Below are positions 42,657 to 51,940 of a stretch of 64,000 nucleotides of DNA, piece after piece. The DNA is from Streptomyces werraensis. GTDB taxonomy: Bacteria > Actinomycetota > Actinomycetes > Streptomycetales > Streptomycetaceae. A program made the translations under genes and the position numbers. The notes beneath the pieces are model-generated. The model was not told where the DNA came from. It ran no database searches and saw only the letters and a program-made list of their open reading frames with translations. Position 1 is the first letter of the stretch. The number at the start of each line of letters is the position of its first letter. The stretch spans positions 1-64,000 of the forward strand of contig BNBX01000016.1 in the NCBI GenBank assembly GCA_014656175.1, read 5' to 3'.

Positions 42657-44087
42657 TCAGACGTCCTGCCCGTTGCCGCGCCCGCCCTCGGCCACCTCGA
42701 TGCCCTCGGTGATCTCGTCGAGGATCTTCTGCTGCTGGTCGGTGTCCACACCGAAGCGGACGACCACGATCTGGTCCGGGCGGTCGGGGGACGGGAACGC
42801 GAGGGACTGCACGAACCCGTCCGACCCCTTCTGCGTCACCGCCTTCCAGCGGACCAGGTACCCCTTCTGCCCGGCCACGGTGACCGCCTTCGACGCCAGC
42901 ACGTCGTGCGAGGTGATCCGCCCGTACGACTCGCCGCCGTAGCTCTCCTCGGCGTTCGCGGAGATGTCCGCCTTCGCGACCTCCTCGGCGGTGTCGCCGC
43001 GCGTACCGAGCACCACGGCCGGCGCCGAGTACGCGCCGCCCTTGACGCAGGTCTTCGAGGTGTCGCCGGGGCAGTCGTACGACTCCTTCGACGTGAGCGC
43101 GGCGCCGACCTGCAGCTCCTCCCCGTACCACCCGTCGGGCACGGGCAGACTGATCCCGCTCAGCGAGTCGGTGACGGCCCCGCTCTCGACACGGCGCGGT
43201 TCGTCCCCCTCACGGTCCGGAGCGCCCTCTTCGGGCGCATCCCGCCCGTCGTTCCTCCCGTCGTCCCGCCCGCCGGGCCGCTGAGAGGTGGCGGTGCTCC
43301 GCCCCCCGTCGTCATCGGTCAGGGCGTAGACCCCCACCCCGATGCTCGCCAGCACGGCGGCGGCCACGGCGACGGCTGTCCCGATACGCAGCCGGCGCCC
43401 GCGCGGGGACGGGGGCACGGCAGGGTGGACCGGGTGGCCGGGAAGCCCCCCGCCAAGGGTCTCCACGGGCCCCCAGCCGCCACCGTGCCCGCCGTACCCG
43501 GGGACGGGCGGCCCCACGGCGGCCCAGCCGCCGCCCGCCTGCCCCGGGCCGGCCTGACCGGCGTCCGCCTGCACCGCGCCGGCTCGGCCCTCGGCCGCCG
43601 GCGCCGCACCGGCCGCATGACCGGCGTCGGCATGGCTCGCGGTGGCCTGGCCGTCGGCGGCCCGGCCGGGGTCGGCCGGCCCCGCGCCGGTAAGCCCCGC
43701 GGCCGGCTGCTCCACGCCGGCCTGGCCGTCGGCGGCCCGCCCCGCAGGGGCGTCGACCGGACCGGCCGGCCCCGAGGAGGTGGGCCTCGTATCAGCCGGC
43801 CCCGCGGAACCGGCGTGCCCCGTGTCCGCTTCCCCCGCATCGGCCCGCCCCGGAGGGGCGTCGTCCGAAGGGGCGTCGTCCGAAGGGGCGTCGTCCCCTG
43901 GGCTCCGCCCCGGGACCGTCTCCGCGTGCCCCGCGGCGGCACCCGGGTCCGGCGTCGCCGGGGCGGACGGGGCCGTCCTGCGGATCCGCGCCGTCCAGGC
44001 CGTGCCGTCCCACCACCGCTCCGTCGGCGGGCCGTCTTGTCTCTGTCCGGGGTCGGGGTACCACCCGGGGGGAGTCACCTGCGTCAT
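42657..44087 (-). CDS. DUF2510 membrane-anchored protein with low-complexity linker
   Basis: This 476-residue protein has an N-terminal DUF2510 motif (PPGWYPDPGQ ... ERWWDGTAWT), then about 190 residues of Ala/Gly/Asp/Pro low complexity, one transmembrane helix near 240-260, and an extracellular C-terminal domain with two cysteines (DCPGDTSKTC). DUF2510 domains are common in actinobacterial membrane proteins of unknown role. The outer domain resembles PsbP-like lipoprotein domains only vaguely. The linker includes a tandem 15-bp repeat. No partner genes suggest a function. Confidence 0.82.
   Translation of the reverse strand: MTQVTPPGWYPDPGQRQDGPPTERWWDGTAWTARIRRTAPSAPATPDPGAAAGHAETVPGRSPGDDAPSDDAPSDDAPPGRADAGEADTGHAGSAGPADTRPTSSGPAGPVDAPAGRAADGQAGVEQPAAGLTGAGPADPGRAADGQATASHADAGHAAGAAPAAEGRAGAVQADAGQAGPGQAGGGWAAVGPPVPGYGGHGGGWGPVETLGGGLPGHPVHPAVPPSPRGRRLRIGTAVAVAAAVLASIGVGVYALTDDDGGRSTATSQRPGGRDDGRNDGRDAPEEGAPDREGDEPRRVESGAVTDSLSGISLPVPDGWYGEELQVGAALTSKESYDCPGDTSKTCVKGGAYSAPAVVLGTRGDTAEEVAKADISANAEESYGGESYGRITSHDVLASKAVTVAGQKGYLVRWKAVTQKGSDGFVQSLAFPSPDRPDQIVVVRFGVDTDQQQKILDEITEGIEVAEGGRGNGQDV
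43855..43899 (-). repeat. three tandem 15-bp repeats in the DUF2510 linker
   Basis: The unit GGGGCGTCGTCCGAA is repeated at 43855, 43870 and 43885 (last copy diverged at the end), encoding SDDAP repeats on the minus strand. It is in frame and so prone to length variation. Confidence 0.8.
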
Positions 44088-44361
44088 GCCCCCACCGTAT
44101 GAGGCGTCGGTGAAAGGCGGATGAGAGAGTCTGCGGCCGTGCCGGACACGGCCTTTACCGGCTCGGCGTCACCCCCGTCAACAGGTCGTAAGGGAACAGG
44201 TGTTGACCGACGGGTCCCTGGTGAGGGGCGGACCGCGTCGACCCGCGGCGTCCGGTGTCACTCGTCACGGCAACACGTGACGCGACCGGGCTCCGCTCGG
44301 CCGGGCGGAGGACTACGCTCGGGTCCGGTACGTCATTCGGGCGACTCGGGGAGGTAGCGGG

Positions 44362-47040
44362 ATGACGGAGGTACGGCCCCCGGCGGCACCCTCGGCCGCC
44401 CTGTGGGAGCGCGACGAGGAACTCGCCGCCATCGCGGAGGCCGTCGACGTCCTGTGCGCCGACCGCCACTCGCCCGGCACCCTGCTGGTGCTGCGCGGCG
44501 AGGCAGGACTCGGCAAGACCGCCCTGCTCGCCGAGACTCGCCGCATCGCCGAACAGCGCGGCTGCACCGTGTGGTCGGCGCGCGGCGGCGAGACCCTGCG
44601 CACCGTGCCGTTCAACGTGGTGCGCCAACTCCTCCAGCCCGCCCTGGTGTCGATGCTGCCGGAGGAGGCCCGCGAGTACCTGGGCGACTGGTACGGCATC
44701 GCCGGCCCCGCCCTCGGCATAACCGACCCCGGCGAAAGACAGGCCGACCCGCAGGGTGTGTGCGAGGGCCTGGTCGCCGCCGTGCGTCGGCTGGCCCGCC
44801 GCGACTGGCCGCTGGTGCTGCTCATCGACGACGCCCACTGGGCCGACCAGGAGACCCTGTACTGGCTCGCCGCGTTCGCCGAACGCCTCGCCGACCTGTC
44901 GGTGCTGGTCGTCGTCGCCCGCCGCCCCGGCGAGATCACCGGGGTGAGCGCCCGTCACCTCGACGCCGTCGCCGAGGCGGCCGGACGCCCCGTCACCAAC
45001 CTCAGCGCCCTCACCCCCGAGGCGGCGGCCGGACTGACCCGCGCCACACTCGGGGAGAACGCGGACGCCGCGTTCTGCCGCGAGGTGTGGGCCGTCACCG
45101 GCGGCAACCCGTACGAGACCGTCGAACTCCTCGCCAAGGTGCAGGACACCGAGCTGGACCCGGTCGAGGCGCACGCCGGCGAACTGCGTGAGCTGAACCG
45201 CTCCGCCCGCGGCGGAGGCCTCGTCGCCCGCCTGGAGGAACTCGGCATAGACGCCACCCGGTTCGCCTGGGCGGCCGCCATCCTCGGCGACGGCATCACC
45301 GTCGACCTGGTGGCCCAGCTCGCCACGCTCGGCCCCGACGCGGCGGCCCGCTGCGCCGAACGCCTGCGCGGAGCCCGCATCCTGACGGAGCGCCACTCTG
45401 CGCCCTCCGGGCCCGCCGAGCTGGAATTCGTGCACCCGCTGATCGCGACCGCCGTCTACAACTCCATCCCGGACGCCCTGCGCCGCGCCATGCACGGCAT
45501 CGCGGCCCGTATCGTCACCGACTCCGGGCGCGGCGCCGCCGCGGCCGCCCGCCATCTCCTCGAGGTCCACCCGGACGACGACGAGGAACTGGTCTGGCAG
45601 CTGCGCGAGGCCGCCCGCGAGCACCTCGCCGTCGGCGCCCCGGACGCCGCCCGCCGCTGCCTGGAACGCGCCCTGGAGGAACCGCCCCGCCCCGAGGTGC
45701 ACGCGCACGTCCTCCACGAGCTGGGCAGCGCCACCTTCCTCACCGCGCCCGCCCGCACCATCGGCCATCTGCGCACCGCCCTCGGCATGCCCGGCCTGGA
45801 CGGCGACCGGCGGGTCGACGCGGTGATCCGCCTCTCCCAGGCCCTGCTGCACAACGACTAGATGGAGGAGGCCGTCCGCACGGTCGAGGCGGAGGCCGCC
45901 CGGATGCCCGCCGGACCGACCCGGATGCGGCTCCAGGCCGTGCAGTTCATGTGGGAGGGCGTGCACGCCGGCGAGTCCCTCACCCCCGACCGCTCCGAAC
46001 GCCTCGCCGAGCTCGCCGCCACCTGCACCGGCCGCGACAACGCCGAGCGCGCGCTGCTCATCCTGCGCGGCTTCGACGCCATGATGCGCGGCGAGAACGC
46101 CGAGGAGATCGCCGAGATCTGCGACCGCGCCCTGGTCAACGGCCGTCTCGCACCCGGCCTCGGCTGGACCGACAACGAGTGGGGCGTCGAACTGCTGCTG
46201 ATGCTGGCCAGCTCCTACGCCTACACCGACCGCCTCGACCGCGCCGAGGCCCTCTACAGCGAGGCACTCCAGGCGTACGACACGGCAGGCTGGGGCGGCG
46301 GCCATCTGGTCCTCGCCCACGCCTACGTGGGTCTCGCCCACCGCAGGCGCGGCAGACTGGAGGCGGCGGAGAACTCCCTGCGCGAGTCGCTGAGTCTCGC
46401 CGAACGCGTCGGCCGCGGACTGCCGTTGTACTGGACGGCCACCTGCAACCTCGTCGACACGCTCCTCGCCCGCGGTCACGTCGACGAGGCGTGGGCCATG
46501 GCCGAACGGCACGGCTTCGCACCGCCCTACCCGTCCACGGTCGTCCTGCCCGACCCGCGCTCCGTGCGCGGGCGGCTGCTGCTCGCCGTGGGCCGCACCA
46601 AGGAGGGCGTCAACGAACTGGAGGCGGCGGAGAAGGCCGCCGCCGCGCGCGGCCACCACAATCCGGTGCACGTCTTCGCCGCCGCCGACCTGGCCCGCGC
46701 CCTCGCCACGGAGGACCCCGCCCGCGCTGCCCGGCTCGCCGTCGACGTCCGCCGCCGCGCCGAACGCCTCGGCACCGACACGGCGATAGGAGAGGCGCTG
46801 CGGGTGGCGGCCGCCCTGGAGACCGGGCAGCGCGCGGTGCGTCTCGCGGGTCAGGCGGTCACCTACCTGGAGTCCTCACCCTGTCAGTACGAGCACGCCG
46901 CGGCCCGCATCGAGTACGGCGTCCTCGCCCGCTCCGTACCGGACCTGGAGCGCGGAGTGGCGCTGGCCCGCTCGTGCGGCGCGGACGGCCTGGTGGAGCG
47001 GGCCCGCGCCGAACTGGCCACGGGCGTCGGACTCCGCTAG
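44362..47040 (+). pseudogene. LAL-type ATP-binding transcriptional regulator, interrupted by in-frame TAG at 45859
   Basis: The N-terminal half (499 aa) is an AAA/STAND ATPase with Walker A LRGEAGLGKTALL and Walker B LLIDDAHWAD, typical of large LuxR/MalT-like (LAL) regulators. TAG 45859-45861 is followed at once, in the same frame, by ATG and 392 more residues of TPR-like helices (ERALLILRGFDAMM; YSEALQAYDTAG; AAENSLRESLSLAERV). Codon bias is equal on both sides. A second TAG at 47038 ends this part before any LuxR helix-turn-helix, although the same frame continues with a sequence resembling the last helices of one. The gene is probably nonfunctional as a DNA binder. Reinitiation at the ATG directly after the first TAG could still make two polypeptides. 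Sequence error is possible. Confidence 0.75.
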
Positions 47041-47215
47041 CCGCCCGGGACGCCTCGCCGCCGGTCACGCTGCAGGCGCGTCCCGCGGCTGCCGGCCGTC
47101 TCGCGCCGCGTCGGCAGCCCCGCCTCCCGGGTGCCGCGGCGCGCGGTCCACGTGTGCGTCGCCCGGCACCTCTCGGACGCCCTTCGGCGCTGCGTGCGCA
47201 CCGCGACCCGGGCTG
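47041..47215 (+). other. possible remnant of a LuxR-type helix-turn-helix
   Basis: In the frame of the upstream LAL gene, after its second TAG, the translation includes VHVCVARHLSDALRRC and then VRTATRADG, which resembles the recognition helix and tail of LuxR-type domains (V-x-x-H-L-S-x-A-x-R-x-L-G-V-R-T-R-A-x-L). Third codon positions stay GC-rich. The first half of the domain is not convincing, so this is tentative. Confidence 0.3.
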
Positions 47216-47299
47216 ACGGGCCAGGGGTTCACCACAGCGCGGCCTCCGGCCCGGGCACGCCCGGTCTTCGGCGCCCTGATCCGGTGGGCGGCCACGCGC

Positions 47300-48292
47300 T
47301 CAGCGCCCCGACGTCAGCAACACCCACACCGGCCCCGGCGCCACGTTCACCGGGTCCCCGTCCGGCGAGGTGAGCGACGTGCCGTCGTCGGCGGACGGGC
47401 GGCTCCAGGACGCCGGGTAGGCGCGCCCGTCGCGCAGCACCGTCGCCTTCCCCGACCCCACCGTCTCCGTGTACGGGCTGTTGTTGCCGAGGAAGTCGCG
47501 GAAGCCGGACCGGCGCACGGTCACCTCCTGCACGACCACCGTGGCCGCCGTCAGCCGGTCGCCGTCCCGGGTGGTCGCGGGGGAACCGTCCATCGACACC
47601 CGCCAGCGCCCGTCGGCGTCCGACCAGGTGAAGGTGAAGCGGGCCGCCGGGAAGCGCACGGTGGCCTCTTCCTCGGCCGTCCCGCCGGAGGGTGCGGGAC
47701 CTTCACGGAAGCCGGTGGTCAGCGCCGCCTCGCCGGGCGGGTCCTCAAGGACCCGGTCCGGGCGCAGGAACAGGTTGTGCGGGGCCGCCCGGCCGGGGTC
47801 CCGGGTGAAGGCGTCGGCCTCCGACCCGGGGTCGACGGGGGTGAGCGGCGCCTCGTCGATCAGCGGCAGGAGCTTGCTCTGGGCGCCGGAGAAGGCGAGC
47901 AGGGGTTCGTCGAACTGGCGCAGCAGCTCCAGATCGGACTCGCGGGCACTGCGCACCGGCCCCACCGACTCGGGCAGCTCGGTGGCGTACACCGCCATCA
48001 GCCGGCTCAGCCCGCCCTCCACCTGCTCGACGTAGACCGCGTCGGCCGCGTCGAGCCCGGACTGGGGCCGCGCCTCGGGCGCGTTGTCGATCTTCACGGC
48101 CAGGACGGGCGGGCGCCCCTCCTCGTTCCGCGTCGCCGTCGGGGACTCCCGCGGTCCACGTCCGTCGTCACCGGACCCGCCCGACGTGCAGCCTGCCGCC
48201 AGTCCCGCCGCCAGCAGAGCGGACAGCAGCACCCCGGCCCGCCTGCCGCCGCGCCGTCGCCGCGCCTTTCGTTCCGTGCCCACCGTCGCCAC
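47300..48292 (-). CDS. DUF3048 lipoprotein
   Basis: This 330-residue protein has a lipoprotein signal (LAAGC, C35) and the two DUF3048 segments: VLAVKIDNAPEARPQSGLDAADAVYVEQVEGG at the start of the mature part (given as family landmark residues 65-95) and a C-terminal beta domain. It resembles YerB of Bacillus. The function is unknown, and a surface-exposed role is likely. The start is GTG 48292. Confidence 0.87.
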   Translation of the reverse strand: MATVGTERKARRRRGGRRAGVLLSALLAAGLAAGCTSGGSGDDGRGPRESPTATRNEEGRPPVLAVKIDNAPEARPQSGLDAADAVYVEQVEGGLSRLMAVYATELPESVGPVRSARESDLELLRQFDEPLLAFSGAQSKLLPLIDEAPLTPVDPGSEADAFTRDPGRAAPHNLFLRPDRVLEDPPGEAALTTGFREGPAPSGGTAEEEATVRFPAARFTFTWSDADGRWRVSMDGSPATTRDGDRLTAATVVVQEVTVRRSGFRDFLGNNSPYTETVGSGKATVLRDGRAYPASWSRPSADDGTSLTSPDGDPVNVAPGPVWVLLTSGR

Positions 48293-48509
48293 CGGCCGTC
48301 CTCAGTCATCCGTTGATTCGATTGTGCGCTTTTCCGATCGTCTACGCCGCTGCCCGAGCAGCCGGGATTCCGCGCGGTGGAGTCCGCCGATCGGCCCAGC
48401 GATCGGCGGTTCGGCGTTCCGCGCCTCGGGTACCCGGACGCAACCGCAGGGGCGGCGCACGGCCCCGCACGGCGTGACACACCGGCCGGCACGGAGGGAG
48501 CAGGCGGCG

Positions 48510-49700
48510 ATGAAGGCACTGACCTGGCAGGGCAAGCGGGACGTACGGGTCGAGACCGTCCCGGACCCGAAGATCGAGGAGCCGACGGACGCGATCATCC
48601 GCGTCACCTCCTCCGGACTGTGCGGGTCCGACCTGCACCTGTACGAGGTGCTCACCCCGTTCATGACCCCCGGCGACATCCTCGGCCACGAACCGATGGG
48701 CATCGTGGAGGAGGTCGGCGCGGCCGTCCCCGACCTCCAGGCCGGCGACCGGGTCGTCGTGCCCTTCCAGATCGCCTGCGGCAACTGCTGGATGTGCCTG
48801 ACTGGGCTGCCCACCCAGTGCGAGACCACACAGGTCACCGCCGAGGGCATGGGCGCGGCCCTGTTCGGCTACACCCGGCTGTACGGCGCGGTGCCCGGCG
48901 CCCAGGCCGAGTACCTGCGGGTCCCGCAGGCCCAGTACGGCCCCATCAAGGTGCCCGAGGGCCCGGCGGACGACCGCTTCGTCTACCTCTCCGACGTGCT
49001 GCCCACCGCCTGGCAGGCCGTCGCCTACGCCGGGGTCCCCAAGGGCGGCAGCGTCGCGGTGCTCGGCCTCGGCCCCATCGGCGACATGGCCTGCCGGATC
49101 GCCCAGGTCCAGGGCGCCGGACGGGTCTTCGGCGTGGACCTGGTCCCCGAACGGCTGCGGCGGGCCAAGGCGCGCGGCGTGGAGACCTTCGACCTGCGCT
49201 CCTTCGACGACGAGAAGGAACTCGTCGAGGCGATCCGCGACCAGACCGACGGCCGCGGCCCCGACGCCGTGATCGACGCCGTCGGCACCGAGGCGCACGG
49301 CAGCGCGGCGGCCCGCATGGTGCAGAACGCCTCGGCGCTGCTGCCCCGCAAGATCAGCGGCCCGATGGCCGAACGCTTCAGCGTGGACCGGCTCGCCGCC
49401 CTCTACACCGCCATCGAGCTGGTCCGCCGCGGCGGCACCATCTCGCTGTCCGGCGTCTACGGCGGCATGGCCGACCCGATGCCCATGCTCACCCTGTTCG
49501 ACAAGCAGGTGCAGATGCGCATGGGGCAGGCCAACGTGCGCCGCTGGAGCGACGAGATCATCCCCTACCTCACCGACGAGGACCCGCTCGGCGTCGACGA
49601 CTTCGCCACCCACCGCGTCTCCCTGGACGAGGCCCCCGAGGCCTACGACATGTTCCAGAAGAAGCGGGACGGCGCGGTCAAGGTGCTGATCAAGCCCTGA
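48510..49700 (+). CDS. zinc-dependent alcohol dehydrogenase (formaldehyde-dehydrogenase-like MDR)
   Basis: This 396-residue medium-chain dehydrogenase has the catalytic zinc ligands in GLCGSDLHLYE and GHEPMG, a structural-zinc-type region CGNCWMCLTGLPTQC, and the NAD motif VLGLGPIGDMACRIA. The insertion around FGYTRLYGAVPGAQAEYLRVP is typical of the glutathione-independent formaldehyde dehydrogenase branch. The physiological alcohol is unknown. GGAGGGAG precedes ATG 48510. It is a single gene, convergent with the ligase gene. Confidence 0.88.
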   Translation: MKALTWQGKRDVRVETVPDPKIEEPTDAIIRVTSSGLCGSDLHLYEVLTPFMTPGDILGHEPMGIVEEVGAAVPDLQAGDRVVVPFQIACGNCWMCLTGLPTQCETTQVTAEGMGAALFGYTRLYGAVPGAQAEYLRVPQAQYGPIKVPEGPADDRFVYLSDVLPTAWQAVAYAGVPKGGSVAVLGLGPIGDMACRIAQVQGAGRVFGVDLVPERLRRAKARGVETFDLRSFDDEKELVEAIRDQTDGRGPDAVIDAVGTEAHGSAAARMVQNASALLPRKISGPMAERFSVDRLAALYTAIELVRRGGTISLSGVYGGMADPMPMLTLFDKQVQMRMGQANVRRWSDEIIPYLTDEDPLGVDDFATHRVSLDEAPEAYDMFQKKRDGAVKVLIKP

Positions 49701-49715
49701 CGCACGGCCCCTCGG

Positions 49716-50783
49716 CTACGGCCCGCCGAGGATCTCCGCGAGGTCGTAGCGGACCGGCTCCTCCAGCTGCGCGTACGTGCAGCTCTCCGGGGTGCGGTCG
49801 GGGCGCCAGCGGCGGAAACGGGCGGTGTGCCGGAAGCGCTGCCCGTTCTCCATGTGGTCGTACGCGACCTCCGCCACCCGCTCCGGCCGCAGCGGCACCC
49901 ACGACAGGTCCTTCTTGCCCGTCCAGCGGCTCGGCGCGCCGGGCAGCCGCGCCGACGCGTGCGCCGCCTCGTCCGCCCAGGCCGCCCACGGATGGTCCGA
50001 CACGTCCTCCATCCGCAGCGGCTCCAGCTCGTCCACCAGCTCCGCGCGCCGCTTCATCGAGAACGCGGCCGACACGCCGACGTGCTGGAGGGCGCCCTCC
50101 GCGTCGTACAGGCCCAGCAGCAGCGAACCCACCACGGGGCCGCTCTTGTGCAGCCGGTACCCGGCGACCACCACGTCCGCCGTGCGCTCGTGCTTGATCT
50201 TGAACATGGCCCGCTCGTCCTGGCGGTACCGCAGGTCCAGCGGCTTGGCCACCACCCCGTCCAGACCGGCGCCCTCGTACTGCTCGAACCAGCCCCGCGC
50301 CACCTCGACGTCCGTGGTCGCCGGCGCCACGTGCACCGGCGGGGTGACGTCCCGCAGCGCCCGCACCAGCAGTTTCCGCCGGTCGGCCAGCGGCACGTCC
50401 AGCAGCGACTCGTCCGCGAGCGCCAGCAGGTCGAACGCCACGAACGACGCCGGGGTCCGCTCGGCGAGCGTCCTCACCCGGGAGTCCGCCGGGTGGATGC
50501 GCTCCGTCAGCGCGTCGAAGTCCAGGTGCCCTTCGCGGGCGATGACGATCTCCCCGTCCACCACGCACCGCTGAGGCAGCCGCTCCCGCAGCGCCTCGGC
50601 CAGCTCGGGGAAGTACCGGGTGAGCGGCTTCCCCGTACGGCTGCCCAGCTCCACCTCGTCACCGTCACGGAACACGATCGCCCGGAAGCCGTCCCACTTC
50701 GCCTCGTACTGCATGCCCGGCGGGATCTTGGCCACCGACTTGGCGAGCATCGGCTTGACGGGCGGCATCACCGGGAGGTCCAT
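49716..50783 (-). CDS. ATP-dependent DNA ligase (LigC type)
   Basis: This 355-residue ligase has the nucleotidyltransferase motif I YEAKWDGFR with nucleophile K29, motif III (FVAFDLLAL), motif IV (GLDGVVAKPL) and motif V (MFKIKHERTADVVVAGY), then an OB-fold. It lacks the polymerase and nuclease domains of LigD and matches the small actinobacterial LigC ligases used in end joining and alternative excision repair. It is divergent from a stand-alone LigD-type polymerase gene, 109 bp between starts, so the two probably share regulation. Confidence 0.93.
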   Translation of the reverse strand: MDLPVMPPVKPMLAKSVAKIPPGMQYEAKWDGFRAIVFRDGDEVELGSRTGKPLTRYFPELAEALRERLPQRCVVDGEIVIAREGHLDFDALTERIHPADSRVRTLAERTPASFVAFDLLALADESLLDVPLADRRKLLVRALRDVTPPVHVAPATTDVEVARGWFEQYEGAGLDGVVAKPLDLRYRQDERAMFKIKHERTADVVVAGYRLHKSGPVVGSLLLGLYDAEGALQHVGVSAAFSMKRRAELVDELEPLRMEDVSDHPWAAWADEAAHASARLPGAPSRWTGKKDLSWVPLRPERVAEVAYDHMENGQRFRHTARFRRWRPDRTPESCTYAQLEEPVRYDLAEILGGP

Positions 50784-50892
50784 GGCTCGACTCTAAGGAC
50801 GGACGCCGAGGTCCGCGCCCCGGAGAGCGCCGGCCACCACCCCTTGCCGCGCCCGGTGTGCGGGGCGTGACCGCCGGCCCTACCGTGGCCGC

Positions 50893-51915
50893 ATGGGTGA
50901 TGCGGTGGAACTGGAGGTCGGCGGCCGGACGGTGCGGCTGTCCAGCCCGGACAAGGTGTTCTTCCCGGAGCGCGGCTACACCAAGCTGGACGTCGCCCGC
51001 TACTACCAGGCGGTCGCCCCCGGCATCCTGCGCGCCCTGCGCGAGCGCCCCACCACCCTCCAGCGCTACCCGGACGGCATCGAGGGCGAGTGGTTCTACC
51101 AGAAGCGCGCCCCCAAAGGCATGCCCGACTGGATCCCCACCGCGCACATCACCTTCCCCAGCGGGCGTAGCGCCGACGAGATGTGTCCCACCGAGGAGGG
51201 CGCCGTGGTGTGGGCGGCCCAGTACGGCACGCTCACCTTCCACCCCTGGCCGGTGCGCCGAACGGACGTCGACCACCCCGACGAACTGCGCATCGACCTC
51301 GACCCGCAGCCCGGCACCGACTACGACGACGCCGCCCGCGCCGCGCACGAACTCCGCGCCGTCCTCGACGAGTACGGGCTGCGCGGCTGGCCCAAGACCT
51401 CCGGCGGCCGCGGACTGCACGTCTTCGTGCCGGTCGAACCCCGCTGGACCTTCACCCAGGTCCGCCGCGCCGCCATCGCCGTCGGCCGGGAGATGGAACG
51501 GCGGATGCCGGAGCAGGTGACCATCAAGTGGTGGAAGGAGGAGCGCGGGGAGCGCATCTTCATCGACTACAACCAGACCGCCCGCGACCGCACCATCGCC
51601 TCGGCCTACTCGGTGCGGCCCCGCCCGCACGCCCCCGTCTCCGCGCCGCTGCGCTGGGACGAGGTGGGCGTCGCCCACCCGGAGGACTTCGACATCACGA
51701 CGATGCCCGCGCGCTTCGCCGAACTCGGCGACGTGCACGCGGACATGGACGACCACTCCTTCTCGCTGGAGCCCCTGCTGGAGCTCGCCCGCCGGGACGA
51801 GCGGGACCACGGGCTCGGCGATCTGCCCTACCCGCCCGAGTACCCGAAGATGCCGGGCGAGCCCAGCCGGGTGCAGCCGAGCCGGGCCAGGAAGCCGAAG
51901 CCCTCGGCCTCCTGA
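50893..51915 (+). CDS. LigD-type NHEJ polymerase domain protein (stand-alone)
   Basis: This 340-residue archaeo-eukaryotic-primase-type polymerase has the metal-binding acidic motif in LRIDLDPQPGT, the GGRGLHVFVPV segment and IDYNQTARDRT. In mycobacteria the same domain is fused into LigD, whereas here it stands alone opposite the ligase gene. It should fill gaps and add nucleotides at double-strand breaks. No Ku gene is in the window. ATG 50893 is close to the likely promoter. Confidence 0.92.
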   Translation: MGDAVELEVGGRTVRLSSPDKVFFPERGYTKLDVARYYQAVAPGILRALRERPTTLQRYPDGIEGEWFYQKRAPKGMPDWIPTAHITFPSGRSADEMCPTEEGAVVWAAQYGTLTFHPWPVRRTDVDHPDELRIDLDPQPGTDYDDAARAAHELRAVLDEYGLRGWPKTSGGRGLHVFVPVEPRWTFTQVRRAAIAVGREMERRMPEQVTIKWWKEERGERIFIDYNQTARDRTIASAYSVRPRPHAPVSAPLRWDEVGVAHPEDFDITTMPARFAELGDVHADMDDHSFSLEPLLELARRDERDHGLGDLPYPPEYPKMPGEPSRVQPSRARKPKPSAS

Positions 51916-51940
51916 CCCGGCTCGTTCACCGGACAGCCGG

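Noticed and set aside
45859..45861. TAG in the LAL gene read as programmed suppression
   Set aside because: Other genes in the window terminate normally at TAG (for example at 20205 and 47038), and no suppressor tRNA is visible, so nonsense mutation or sequence error is simpler.
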